From Motacilla alba alba (Eukaryota; Chordata; Aves; Passeriformes; Motacillidae), in assembly GCF_015832195.1 (NCBI RefSeq), contig NC_052017.1, positions 51,661,652-51,725,651 of the forward strand: a stretch of DNA of 64,000 nt. The letters run 5' to 3'. The translations under genes and the position numbers were made by a program. Below, in pieces: positions 38,346 through 50,400 of the stretch (its first letter is position 1; every line of letters begins with the position of its first letter). Under the pieces are notes generated by a model. The model worked only from the letters and a program-made list of their open reading frames with translations, had not been told where the DNA came from and made no database searches.

Positions 38346-41300
38346 TGTGCTGGCATCATACAAACTGCAAAAGTCATGGATAGGTTGGAGATAACAGTAA
38401 GCAGAGGCTTTTTCTGTGTAAGCAGAGGTCCCTAGGAGTAATATTGTACAAAAGTGGTATCCATCATTTGTCCTATTCCCACCACCACAGAGCTGAGTAG
38501 CAGGTGATGGGAAAATAAAACATCACAAACCAGAATGGATCACAGCCCACCTATGTGTCTCATGTGCCAAATTTCATTGTATTGAGCCCTTGGTAATCTA
38601 GTGTTTAATCAACAAACCCCACAACAGATATTTGAAGATTACCATTTTCTGAGGAAATAGTGTATGTTGTTAGCAGCCCTCTTTGAAAGCTACTAGTGAG
38701 GATGTGTCTTAAAAATGCTATAAATCAGATGCTGAATTTTCAAAGATCTTTTTGAAGGCAATGATCCTGTAAAGGTATTATCTGTTGAGCACACATAAAG
38801 CACACAACATTTTGAAAAATCTCACCCATCAACAGTACAAAAAGGTGTGGTCTGTGCTTTTGTCCAGCTCTTGGACAATCACACCTCCTTGCTGGACAAA
38901 GCCCTGTGTTGTAGCTCCATAAAGGAAAACTGGTCCCCTTATCTCTAAAGGTAGGTTTGCTGTAGGAAACAGCCCTGGAGTTCTGCCAAATCTGTCTAGC
39001 CTGGCATGTTTTAGCCTTAGAGAGGGAAAGAGCAGGGAACAGCCCAGGTCTCTGGGAATCAAGTGCCTGAGCTGGTACTGGCTTCCTGTGAAGTTGTTCT
39101 GTGTTTTTCTGCCACAGTTCTGCAAAATGAAAAAAAAAAAAAATCTCTGCCTTCCCTAACAGGAGCTATTGAAGGACTAAATATTCAGTGAATCACATTC
39201 AAAGTATTAAACAGAGAAATATTTATTCCTTAAAATCTTTCCCACAGATATTCTGAGCACAAAAATATGGATTGCGGTCAGCTGTTGTCTGAAATTCCTC
39301 TTGTCCTGACTCATATTTGGAAGGGAATTTGATTCATGTCCAACTATCTTGTGAGCATCCAGTACAACTTTTCCTTTTTCCAAGGGTGGATGAATAAATC
39401 AGTAGCTACTCCCCAGATGAAGTTAAAGGTCTGACTCCAGATGCTGCATGTGTAGTGTGGCAGGTTCCATCACTTCCTTTGCCCTTCTGCACTCTCCATC
39501 TTGCACAGCTCTGTGCACAAGTTAACAAGCTGGATCTGTCTGAACAGAAATCCTCAAGTACTATGGGAACTTCTTTTCCTTTTTTTATTTTTAATGGTTC
39601 CCGTCATAATTATTTTTCCCTTTTTTGTCTTTCTGATAATAGAATGTTTCTAGGTCAGAATCCCAGTTGGTCTTGTACTGATTTTGGTTCCCAATGCCTA
39701 TTAAAAAGTCACAAGTCTTTGAGGTTAGCTTTTCCCCAGATCCTAATTTGTGTTAACAGATTTAGCTGATACTGAACCAGTTCTGCTCATATGGGCAAGG
39801 GCCAACTTCTGGAACTGATCCAGGTGTCCAAGATGTTCGAAAGTAATTCATTTTCTTTAAAGCCTTGGGCTGTAAGAGTTGATTTGACACATTTAAATGG
39901 GACTTCACTTTCAGAAGGGTGGAGTCCTTCATTTCTGAAGGAGGGGCCGTGCTGTGAGGGTATAAAAAAGGGCACTTGAAATAAACTTACCCCATCTGAG
40001 AGGAATTAGGGTAGCATTTTTTTTTTAGTTTTGGTTTTCAGTAGGAAGTAAGAATAGGACCAGCATGTTTGTTAAGTGCCAAAAGTATGTACTGCTGTAA
40101 TACTATATAATAAAAAGCATTAGATCAGCAAGGTGTTTGGGCACAGGACTGCAGACCTTCCCAGCTCCACTGATATTTTTAAAAGCTTTGTAAATCAGGC
40201 TCTTGCTGACCACAGCAGAGCAGACCACACCACATCTTTTACCCCCTCATTTCCGGAGGCAAACAAGGGAGCAAGCCTCATATGATGTACACTATGTTCC
40301 TGCTTTAAACATTTTTCCGCTGTGACTGCCTCTCCTGGCATTCAGTACCTTTAGGTCACTGTCTACTGCATGCCTGTTTAATGTGGGCATGTGGATGATA
40401 TTAAAGTCAGAAAGACTACAGACAAGCATAAGCCTTATCATGATTGGAGTGGGTAAACTTCCAGGTTTTTAACATAGCCACATAGAGTTCTTAGCCCAGT
40501 GACATCTACAGTACTTGTGTGAAGTTCTGAGACCATTTTCTTTTCCTTTTACCAGGTAAAATGTAACTTGTTAGCCAGATTCCTGATGGGTTTTGATTCT
40601 TTCACACATCTCAGGATTTAGTAAGTTGACTTAAAGCTAGATTGGATATTGGTTTTGGCTTTGGGATTTTTGTCAATGTCTTCAACATAATGAGTGTATT
40701 GGACATAGATAAATGCCCACAAACTGATAGGAAAGATAAGTAATTACCACGGGATAGAAAGAATTGCAAACACTTTCCACGAGAAATGATTTTGTACTCT
40801 TCCCTGCTCCCTTACCTTGCAGGTTCAGTGAACTTATTCTAGGCAATTGTATATGGGAAACACATCAAACTGAAAACCTCACTGGCTTGACAGTCCCTTT
40901 CTGCTAAACACAGAGTGTTATTCCCTCTCATCATGACAGCACGATACAGTCAAAGGACTCTATTTGCTATTTCTTTATACAATTCTTTTGTTTTAATATA
41001 CCCATTTGGAAGCTGGCCTGTGTTGCAGGCTGTGCAGAGGTGCAGGGACAGCATAAAGCAATTCTTTTGAACCTTGGATTGCAGCACTCATGACCTCACT
41101 CCCTGCAGCAAGGAAGCCAAGAAGCTGTCCCACAGCTTTCTCAGGTAAATCACTCACTGTTAAACCCGTAAACACCACTGATCTTTTCTTCTTGCACCTT
41201 GGATGCAACTTTTTCATTTACCCTACTTAGGAATTCTTACTTTTAGATCCTTGGCAATTCACCTCTAAAATGTGAAAAATGAACATTGACACCTTCTTCC

Positions 41301-44300
41301 CCACTCCATGGTGTCCAATTACAGAAACATACAATTAGGGATGTTAATGACATATTATTAGGCATTAACCTATAATGCTGTCCTCCAATAGCAGCAAAAA
41401 TGGGTCACACTGTAGGTATAATTATCCTGGTTCTCTAATAATACACACTGGTTGTGCCTTTTTTCTGCGATTATCCCTTGTATTTCAGCACAAAGTTGGG
41501 GCAGCTCTAGTTGTGTTGGAGAGTGATCTGGAGCAGGCTGTTGAACTGCTGGCACATAGGCCTGGCCTTCAAAAAGACTGAACAAACTAGGCTGTAGCAT
41601 CTCCAACTTAGAGGAAACCAATGAAGGATTTTGGCATCTACCTTTGATACCCACAGTTAGGAGGACAGGCTCTATTCACAGTGGGATAAAATGAGGGACA
41701 GAAGGAGAAAATAGGACACCTTGGACAATAGGAATGGTGGTCCCACTGCTTCTGTCTGCTCAGCACCAGGATGGCGGTGCAATATTCTTCAGGGAAGAGG
41801 GCACATAGAGGGGTGAAGCTGGGTGGGCAGGAGGAAGAGAAATGCAGTGCAGGTGAGCCCACCGGATGAGACAGTGCAGCTTAAGAACACAAAGGGAAGT
41901 TGTCTGTGACAGCAGAACAGAAATTCTGTTCTGTAAATAGAATAGAAACATGAAAATAAGAGTGCCCAAGAGAGGAGAAAAATGAAATGAAACTAAGATA
42001 TCTGAAGGCATCATGCAGGTTTTGTGCTGACTGAGAAGACCAATATGTAGCGTGTGCTGCAGGAGAAGTGATACAAGAGTGAGGTGACTGTTTAGAGTCC
42101 TTAATCACTTAATTGACTACTTTCTCTTGCCTTGTTAATTAGTTTGTAACAAAGGTGGAAAATAAACTTAATAGTCTTTCTTGGCTTTCTTGCCAGTAGT
42201 CTTTCTCATATGTAGAGTGGGCCCCTTAAAGCATTCTCACCAGGGCCAGCTACACAAATCTAGGAACTGATCCACAAGGAGATCCTGGAAGGGACCATTT
42301 CAAAGGTGTCTAAAAAGATGTTGTACCTGCCTAAATGCCAGAATATGTGTTTTCAGTGCATCTGAAGAACAACCAAGGGGGAAAAGAAGAAAAGAGTATT
42401 AATCCTCCTTTTGGTTTGACTGTGAATTGAGCAAACTTCACTGCAAGTGTCTGAGGTCTTGTTGAAGGCACTCTGTACATGCAAAGTCTGATGCTTCTGA
42501 ACATACTGGCAGGGTCAAAAATTTGTGCTGTTACCTCTCATTAATGAGGTAAATAATATGTTGAGGCTATTTCCAGAAAAAAAAGGGGAAAATAATGTGC
42601 TGAGATCCTGTCAGAACACTACTTCTGCTGTAGTGTACTGTTTTTGGTGAGAGTACTGATGATGAAGGGATGTTTTAGACAGTGCGTGTCAAAAAGATGT
42701 GTCTGAAATGTTGTCCTAGCATCTTATTCGTATAGAAATTGGCTTACACCCAGATGCCTGCCTTATGGATCTTAGAAGATCAATGGATGGGCAAGAAAGC
42801 AAGAATGTAGAATACAAGTGTGTGCTCGTGTGTGGTTTGCCTGACATTCCCTTCATCTCCTGTGACTTCCTGGGTGGTTTGCTGAAAAGCTGTGCCCAAG
42901 GCCAATTAAAAACCCACCAGCCCAGGGAGAGTTCCATTGTGGAAGGGTCAGCAGCAATTCCAGCCTTGAAGTTAGATGCTCAGATCTGTGTTCAGGATCT
43001 ATTGATAAATTTTAATTTAATTTAATAGTAGTATTTTGCTGCACCTATTTAGTGTGTCAGTCCAACACTCAGGACTGCAGTTGTTCAAGGTGGTTTAAAG
43101 GCTCCCAGTTGCTTGTGTTGGTGGCCTGGCACTATATTGTCATAGCCAGGTGGGTAGGCAGTGGCCCGTATTGAGACAGACAGCAGTGATCACACCGAGT
43201 TTGCATTGATCAGGTTGCTTCTCTCTTGTTTCAGAGCAGTATTATTGTTTGCTATTTGGTCTGTAGTAGCACCCAGAGGCTGGAGATGCTGGTGGAGTTT
43301 CGTAGCATCAGGAAGAAGACAAGGACAAGGAGAATGAGGAGGAAATGCTTTCCCCATAGAACTCAGAGCTCCAGCTCCCTTGCTCAATTCCAGGGAAAAT
43401 AAAATTAATGTTTCTGGTTGGTGAAAATACCCTTCTTCTCCAATAGCTGCTTTTCATCGGGGTGCCCAACACCAAACTCTGCCACACAAATTTCAGAGAC
43501 CAAACAGAAACCCCAAATTTACCAAAACAAGGGAGACTCTCTTAAGCCAGCCTATTTTTAGAAGATCCTCTGTGGAGAAAACAAAGTCTAATTTAAAACA
43601 GCCTTTACTGTTGCAGTAACCCACCATTTCACATGTGACCCTGGAAGTTTGTTAAATCTTGTTAACAGCCTGTGTCCCACTTAGCTTCAAAGTCAAGCCT
43701 TCTCCTCCATATCCTGCTAATTTCAAGGCACAAAGTGAACATCGCTATTATTAGGGTGTCCTGCTCTTTAAAGTTATGATTTGAGAACACTACTTACAAC
43801 AATTTAAGGTCTCTTCTTGGTAACTGTGGGTTCAGTGTTTTTGTGTGTGCTAATCTCCACTTAATCTTTCTTACCACTGCAAATAACATGGAGGAATAGA
43901 TGTCTTTGCAGAACAGCATAGCTTGGAAATTGTGCTTTTTTCATTACTGGCTGTGGAAAAGTCTGTTCTTCCACCAATTGACTTGCATATTTTTTTAGAG
44001 AAGACTTCTCAGGGGAGATCACCGCAGATAGCAGCATGAACTTCCTCCGTAGGAGGCAATTGCATGTTGTATCTATAAAATTCTCTCAAATACTTACAGT
44101 TGATCCCTTTGTGGCAAATGAAGTGGAGGGGGTTTGGTCCTTCCCTGTGAGAGCCTCTACAGTTCGCAAGCTGTATGGCATATTCTCAAAGGCACAGGAC
44201 AGGAGGCACACCTTGGGCATGACTCTGCTTCTCTTCTTTAGTGAGCCACTCCCATGGCACTTCAGCAGAGCAGCCAATGGAGCAGCAGACTCGGCCACAG

Positions 44301-45914
44301 AACAGAAATCCAGTAGGCAAGTCCTTGCAGACAACAGATCCTTAATACATTTTGGTCTTCTGCAAGCTGTCACCATTCAGAAGTCATTGGCAGCTGTGTC
44401 TCAAAGGATGCTCAAGGCTGCAATATTCAAGCATCCATTTCACAAGGGACCAGGATGGCAAGGAAGGGAAGCAGCAGCCCCTCTGTGGGGGATGCTCTGG
44501 GCTCCAGAGTCAACTCTGTCCTTGGTTTTGGAGGCTGGCAAGGAATTGTGGGATTGGTGAGAGGGTTTGCAGTCTTGAGAGGCTTGTTAAAATGCTTAGC
44601 TCTGAACCTTTTCCCACAGTGTACTGTCATAGGACTGGCTTGGGGAAACAGCTGAGAAACAAGTGGGACCAGAGCATCAAGAGCTGGACAGGGGTGGGTG
44701 TTCCAGCCTGTGGGCTTCGAACTGTGACTGAAAATGAGCAATGGAGACCTTGGTGCACAGCTTGGGTGCACATCAGCTCTCCACATCTCTGCGTGAGCAG
44801 GAGCAGCAACAGAAGACAGCTGTGGGCAGGGGCAGCACCTTGGGAGCAGCCAGACATGCTGCATGGGGCAGTAGTGCTTAATGGGATCACCATGGCTTAG
44901 CTGCCAAGCTCCCTTGCCAGATGGCACCGTCTCTACACTGCAGCACTGGAGCAGAGGTGGTGAGGAGAGTGTGTGTGAGCATGTGACTGATCAGCAATAA
45001 GCTTTTCTTACTTTCCATCCATCTCCCTTGTCTGGGTGTGAGCAGACCGTGAGACCTAACAAACCTCAAACCCACTGACAGCGAGTTGCAGAGCCTCTAA
45101 TTTCCGCTGTTTACCAGACAGGTCCCCCGAGCCTCAGTCAAAACCTTGCTGGTGCAAGAGCTCCCTGTCTTCCCACCCTTACTCAGCAAACTGGCAGCAG
45201 CACCCCCCACCCCCAGACATTTGCATTCAATTACCCTGAATTTAATCACAGAAAGCAAATTTTGCCTGGCCACAACTTTGAAAGGGGCAAAAACAAATGC
45301 CTCAGGTCACAAACTGTTATATCTGATCCTCCCTCCAGATTTGCCATGGGTTTTCTTTCCCCATCCCTGTTATGTGGTGTTGGTGTCAGAACCTCCTCCT
45401 GGCCAGATGAATCTTATAAGAAACTTGGTTATTAATCAGATTTTGCGGGGATTTAAGGAAAGTTGCAAACACAAGCAGACAAGCAGGAAGTTCTCACTGT
45501 CCTTGTGAAATGACTACCACTGTTTCTCTGTAAAACCACACTTGCACATTTCCTGTGCTGTAACTTCTCATGCCATTCAAGTTCCCCAGGGGAAGCGAGA
45601 AGAAAAAACTCATCAGAGAAACAGATCAGGAGTGAGAGAGATGATAGCTGACAATACTAATGGCACAGTTTAGGCATTTGGGGGCATAAAATAGGCATAA
45701 CATCCATACCCCTCTCCTGGTTGCTATCACTGCTAGCCAGCCACAAATCTGAAATTATTTAAATAGTAAACTTAAATACTAAGGGTTCTTAAAAATCAAG
45801 GAAACTAGTTAATAAGGAAAGCATTCAGCCTAGGAGTAGCATGCATTACAACTGAGTGCTAATGCCAACAGGGCAGGAGATTAAATTTATACCTGAGTTG
45901 CATTCACAGTTTTG

Positions 45915-46095
45915 TAGAATCATAGAATATGCTGAGTGAAAAGAAACCCACAATGATCATGGAGTTCAATTCCTGTCCCTGCACAGAACACCCCAACAAT
46001 CACACCAGGTGCCCAAGAGCATTGTCCATACTCTTCTCTAACTCAGACAGGCTGTGACCACTTTTCTGGGGAGTGAGTTTTCCTCAGTTTAGAGC
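45915..46095 (-). mobile_element. CR1 LINE 3' fragment, antisense
   Basis: The + strand shows the reverse complement of a CR1 3' end. It starts with 'gtagaatcatagaatatgct' (the terminal ATTCTATG repeats, reversed), continues through 'ggagttcaattcctgtccct' and 'aacaatcacaccaggtgccc', and ends near 'tgtgaccacttttctgggga'. The presence of the tail repeat unit shows the 3' terminus is preserved. Confidence 0.9.
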
Positions 46096-46959
46096 ATGCA
46101 AGTGTCAGCATGAGGACGTCAGCAGAGTGGTGAGCAGAGGGAGGCTGCCCATGTCACCCTGACCTGGCCACCATGGGAAGAAGTTCTGACACTTGTCTCT
46201 CCACCCTTGCTGAACTGTGGTTGTCAGCTGAACAATACCTGACTAACACATACCTGAGGGATGCTAGAGGTGGTTTCCACAACAGGGCTCAAGCAGTCTT
46301 GCCCAGGTCACATTTCTGGTTGCATTTTGGTTTGGCCCTTGGTTTATTAATCAGCTCCTATTGAGCGTAGCACTTAAGCTGCAGTGTCGTGTGACAAGTA
46401 TTGGGGTGTGAAGCCTTTGGGATTAGAAATCACATACAGCTCCCCCAATTATTCATATGCCTATGTGCCCGTTGAAAAAGAAAAGCTTTTTGCTATTTTT
46501 TTAAATTGCTGTCAAGACCATTCCTCCCTCCCATTCCAGCTCCAAGAGAATCAAGAGCAGAAGCCAATACTCAGATGCTTGTTCAAGTCCTATCCTGCCA
46601 CAGCCTGAAGCAAAGTGCTACACCCCCACTGACAACTCAGCTTGACTCCTACTAACCTGCTGTGGGCAGGAGCATTAGCTCAGTTCTTCAGTCCCCCTCT
46701 TACACAAACTATGGAAGTGTTTCTTATTCTGCTGGGTCATGCATTCAGATGTCAAAATTGTGACTCATTAAAAGGGCAAGTTTGGGCGGGGGGGGGGGGG
46801 GGGGTTACAGGAAGGAAGAAAAACAGCTTGGCAGAGACTTCCTGTTTATCCACAGCTTGGGAAAAAAATTGACACAACAGAATACACACACCCTGGCTCC
46901 ATTATCTTTGCTGGCACAGTGCTGGCTTGGCTCTGTCCCTTGCCACTCAAGGCCAAATC
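46096..46959. other. unassigned sequence upstream of COA1
   Basis: No exon is supported. The only clear structure is the poly-G run at 46788. Open frames at 46173-46364 and 46384-46608 show no resemblance to known families. Confidence 0.5.
46788..46804 (+). repeat. poly-G run of 17
   Basis: Seventeen consecutive G, preceded by TTTGGGC, about 0.57 kb upstream of the first COA1 coding exon. Such a run can form a G-quadruplex and is also a common place for sequencing errors. Confidence 0.95.
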
Positions 46960-47114
46960 CATCCCTGCCGCGAGCGTGTTTACTTTAGAGGAGTTTACTC
47001 GAGAGAGAAATCCGGTGCCCGGAGCCTGAATGCTCGCAGTGTGCGAGGGAACACACGGGCACCGGGAGCCCCCGCCACAATGCCACGGCACTGGCCCCTG
47101 GCCACGCCAGGGAG
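46960..47114 (+). promoter_or_regulatory. COA1: CpG cluster and candidate proximal 5' exon of COA1
   Basis: A 155-base GC-rich patch with about a dozen CpG (ccgcgagcg, ctcgagag, atccggtgcccgg, ctcgcagtgtgcg, gcaccggg). It ends at GGGAG followed by GTAATT at 47115, a reasonable splice donor. Joined to the acceptor at 47368 it would give a short 5' UTR exon and a 254-bp intron. An ATG at 47080 would then open a frame that overlaps the COA1 start out of frame, and would act as an inhibitory upstream ORF. This is an alternative to the distant island at 3.1-3.6 kb; both may be used. Confidence 0.4.
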
Positions 47115-47368
47115 GTAATTTTCTTCTCGGCAATTAGCGAAATGGTGGCATCACTAAAAGAAGTTGAATAAACACATTCAACCCAGCTGGGTTCCCAGTT
47201 TGCTCTGTTCTCACCACTCTTCCTTCTGGGCGCATGGTGGGGCCCCAGCAAGCTCGGTGCCTGTGCACTGCGCTTTCATTCAGGCCTGGTTGGAAAGAGG
47301 AGGAAGGGGGGGAAGTAACCCTTTGGCTTTCTTCTTTTACAACAACTGTCTTCTCTTTTTCTTTTCAG

Positions 47369-47471
47369 GGAGGAAAAATGCCAGCTTCTCTGAGAAAACT
47401 GCAGCAAATGGCTGTTTTCATGGGACTGTTCAGCGGCGGGGGATGCATCGTGATGTATAATCTTATGCAAA
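47369..47471 (+). CDS. COA1: COA1 first coding exon
   Basis: The exon opens after a strong polypyrimidine acceptor (ttctctttttcttttcag) at 47368, with nine non-coding bases before the ATG at 47378. It encodes residues 1-31, the matrix-side basic end and the membrane segment, and leaves one base of a split lysine codon. The donor is AAA followed by GTAAGT at 47472, a consensus site. The acceptor directly upstream proves at least one more 5' exon exists. Confidence 0.9.
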
Positions 47472-50400
47472 GTAAGTCTTGGTGTTGCTAGCAACCTTAT
47501 TTCTCCTCTGCCCCTTTCACTGGCTTTTGTGTAGTGGAGAAAATAGCAGCATTCGAGTTGTGAAAAGCAGATGAAATTAAGGGAAGAGCTTATGGGCTCT
47601 GCCTCTGTGGGCTCCACTTTTTTCATCCTCGGGGCTTTTGCTCTCCCAAGAGCTGCTATGTGCATTTCCAGAGGCGCATATTGCATAGGGAGCAGGCTGT
47701 TGTGGTCAGAAGAAAGTCTGGTTTTTGGGGGTTTCCTGAGGGTGATGGTGAAGTGAAAGCTTCACCTGCAGTAATGCAGGTTTCATTTCTTAACTGGGAT
47801 TTTGTAACTGGGCAGTAAAAGAGGACCATCTGTGAGAAGGTGTTAAAGTCTAGCAGTTTTATCTCTAAATCTCTGTGTGGTGCTGGCCTTTAAACACAAC
47901 ACACCTGTGAAGTGCTAAGAAATCATGAGTTTCTCCTCAATGAAGTACAGATAAGAGCAGTCAGCACTTCAGAGAAGACCAGGACAAAGAGAAAAGCTAG
48001 ACAGGTGATGTTGCTGTTTATATCTAGTTGTTTATCTATAGTTGCTATGTGTCTGTGGCCAAGATTCCACATTATTAGTCCAAATTATACATGTTTAGTT
48101 TTTCTAAAACTGCTTTTAAATAGTTAGCATCAGAGAAGAAGTAAGCTGTGCCTCTCTCTCAGGGGGTGCCATAGGCCTCTTTGCCCATGCCTCTCCCTTT
48201 TTGGTGATATCGAATGGTATTGCTTTTCACCTACCCTGATACCAGAGGATGCTGCCAGAAAAAAAGTGTAGCCAAGCCTGTTTCTCAAGCCCTCAGATAA
48301 GCTCTGAAACCTCCCCTTCATTTTACACATATTAATAACAAATCAGACAGGGCTGGAAAGCAGGCTTTAATTTTAGGCAGCTCATGCCCCCAAGCTCTGG
48401 AGTACATGACAGAAATATGATCCTTATGTTAAAGTATTGAATCTGGCTTTAACAAGGACATTAGCATTTTTTAATTTTCAGCTTCAGCAGTGTTAGTCAC
48501 CCCCTGTGCTACACAGCAAGCCCGAGGGCTGGTTCCCCGCATGCCTTGGCTGTGCAGTCAAGTGGCTGTACAAGGGCTACTTCTGGCCCTCTTGTAATTT
48601 CAGTGGCCACTGAGCAGCTGCTTGATAACTCAGCTGCTGAAAGGACATTTTCTGCAGCCAAGCATGTCCTTCTCTATCCTCTAAACAGACACAGGAGCCA
48701 CACTTAGAGCCTTCCTCCTTTGGCTCATCCCAGTGCCTTCTGCCCAGTGCACACAACTGGCCCATACATGCACTAGTGAGGAATGAGTGGCCTCCATAGT
48801 GGTGGGAGCAGTGGGAAAGGATTCTTTCCCTTCCCTTCCTTCAGGCTGAAGGAAAGTTTGCATGCACGTGGTCTCTGTGCAAGCTTGTACAAATACCCAG
48901 GTAATCCTATTTCTACTTACTCTCATCACCTCCACACCCTTCTTGTGGAAGCAGTCTGCTCAGCCAACTCCAGCATGCTTTCAGCTCCCCTACCAAAAGA
49001 TGTGGGGACAAATGGATTAGTTTGGACATTTAATGTCTAATGCATGAGATGCTAACAAGGAACAGCTGAGAAAGAGCACCAGGAAATTAGAATCCATTTC
49101 TCCTCCAACCTGCAGGGTGAACACAACATACTTTTCACATGGTCTGAGTGGCTGTTTGCCATGATTTATAGGTATTAAAGGGCAGGTATGCTACAACCCC
49201 TTTGGCTGGAGCTCCTTAGGATGTGCCAGGGGACACAGGAGGACCAACGCAGGTGACAGCCTAGCAAAGCTGTTTCTATGCCAACTGAATGCTCCCTGCT
49301 CACAGGGGATGCCTCTAATTAGGGAGAGGGGGCAGTACCTTTCTGCCTCATGCTCCAGTATTAATTCTGACAGGAAAGAGACCAAGAAACAAACCTTACA
49401 CCTTGTTTTAAATCCTTTGAAAGGTGAAGACAAAGTTGACAGAGTAGGATTTAACAACTACAAACTCTTAGCTTACCTCTGGCCTTCTTGATGTCAAAAG
49501 AGTGAAGTTAAGCTGATCTAGAAACTCCAGCAAGACAACCTTAAAACTGTTACTAAGCAGATATCTGTCTCCATAAGGAGGGTCAGGAAGTCTCCAGCTG
49601 CTCAGCTGTGGCCTGTCCATTGTCAACCATGGTACAGCATTTCACAGTCATACAGAGCAACAACTGTCCTCCATGTGCCAGCACTGCAGCATCCATGTGC
49701 TGCTGTTGTGGCTGCTTGACCAGTAACTCGAGTGGTGCTTCTGAGTGCCTCCCTTCTAAGGCATCTGTCAGCAGAGTTGTAGCTTCATGACTGCCACTTG
49801 GAAAGCTGTACCAAGACCACAGCTAGAGTTCCACAGCAGCAGCTGTTCCCCTCTCTATGTCTGCAAGATATTCTCTATTCTTTAAGTATTTTATGTACCT
49901 CAAATAGAAAAAAAAATTAAAATAGAATTTTTATCAGAACATTTCAGATATTCATCCTTGTCCCTTTTTTTCCCTTCCTTTTAGATAACCTACAAATGCA
50001 TGAAAAGTGGGGAGACACAGCCGTAAGCTGAGCTGTAGATCAGAATGGAACAGGCTATGTTCAGAGCCCTCTTCACTTAAATGAGCTGAATAACATTTTC
50101 TTCTCTGATGTAAGGGTGTGTTTCCTCCTTTAGCCAAATTTCTCCTAATTAATAGTTTTGGACTGTATTTCAAGGAGGGTGTGGTAGTCTGAAGAAAATG
50201 TAACTCTTTTTTTAAAAAAATAAGTTTTTTTTAAACTTATGTTTTGATTTTAAGTGAGCAGTCTCCTCACTACCCTGTTTCTCTCACCTAGAAAGTTTTG
50301 CCAGGACCCAGTATTACCAGCAAGCTTTGGAGCAGCTGAACAGTAATCCTGATGCCCTGGCAGCCCTGGGTGCCCCCCCTCTTAAGGTTCACAACATCCA

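Larger units (their letters stand above)
35106..45914. other. gene-free stretch, probable intron or intergenic
   Basis: About 10.8 kb with no supported exon. It includes a long A-rich tract, a TTTA repeat and a MIR-like relic (listed separately), plus a TATA-like tataaaaaag near 39960 with nothing downstream to support a promoter. The segment 44036-44927 has three overlapping open frames of 166-182 codons on both strands, with no family resemblance. The stretch 37980-38220 reads like typical conserved non-coding DNA (long AT-rich blocks with few simple repeats), but this is only an impression. Confidence 0.45.

Noticed and set aside
39958..39990. TATA-like tataaaaaag
   Set aside because: An isolated match in AT-rich DNA, with no CpG, initiator or downstream exon.
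42655..42712. C-box-like ATGATGA and D-box-like CTGA resembling a C/D snoRNA
   Set aside because: The spacing is only about 45 bases and the flanks do not pair into a terminal stem.
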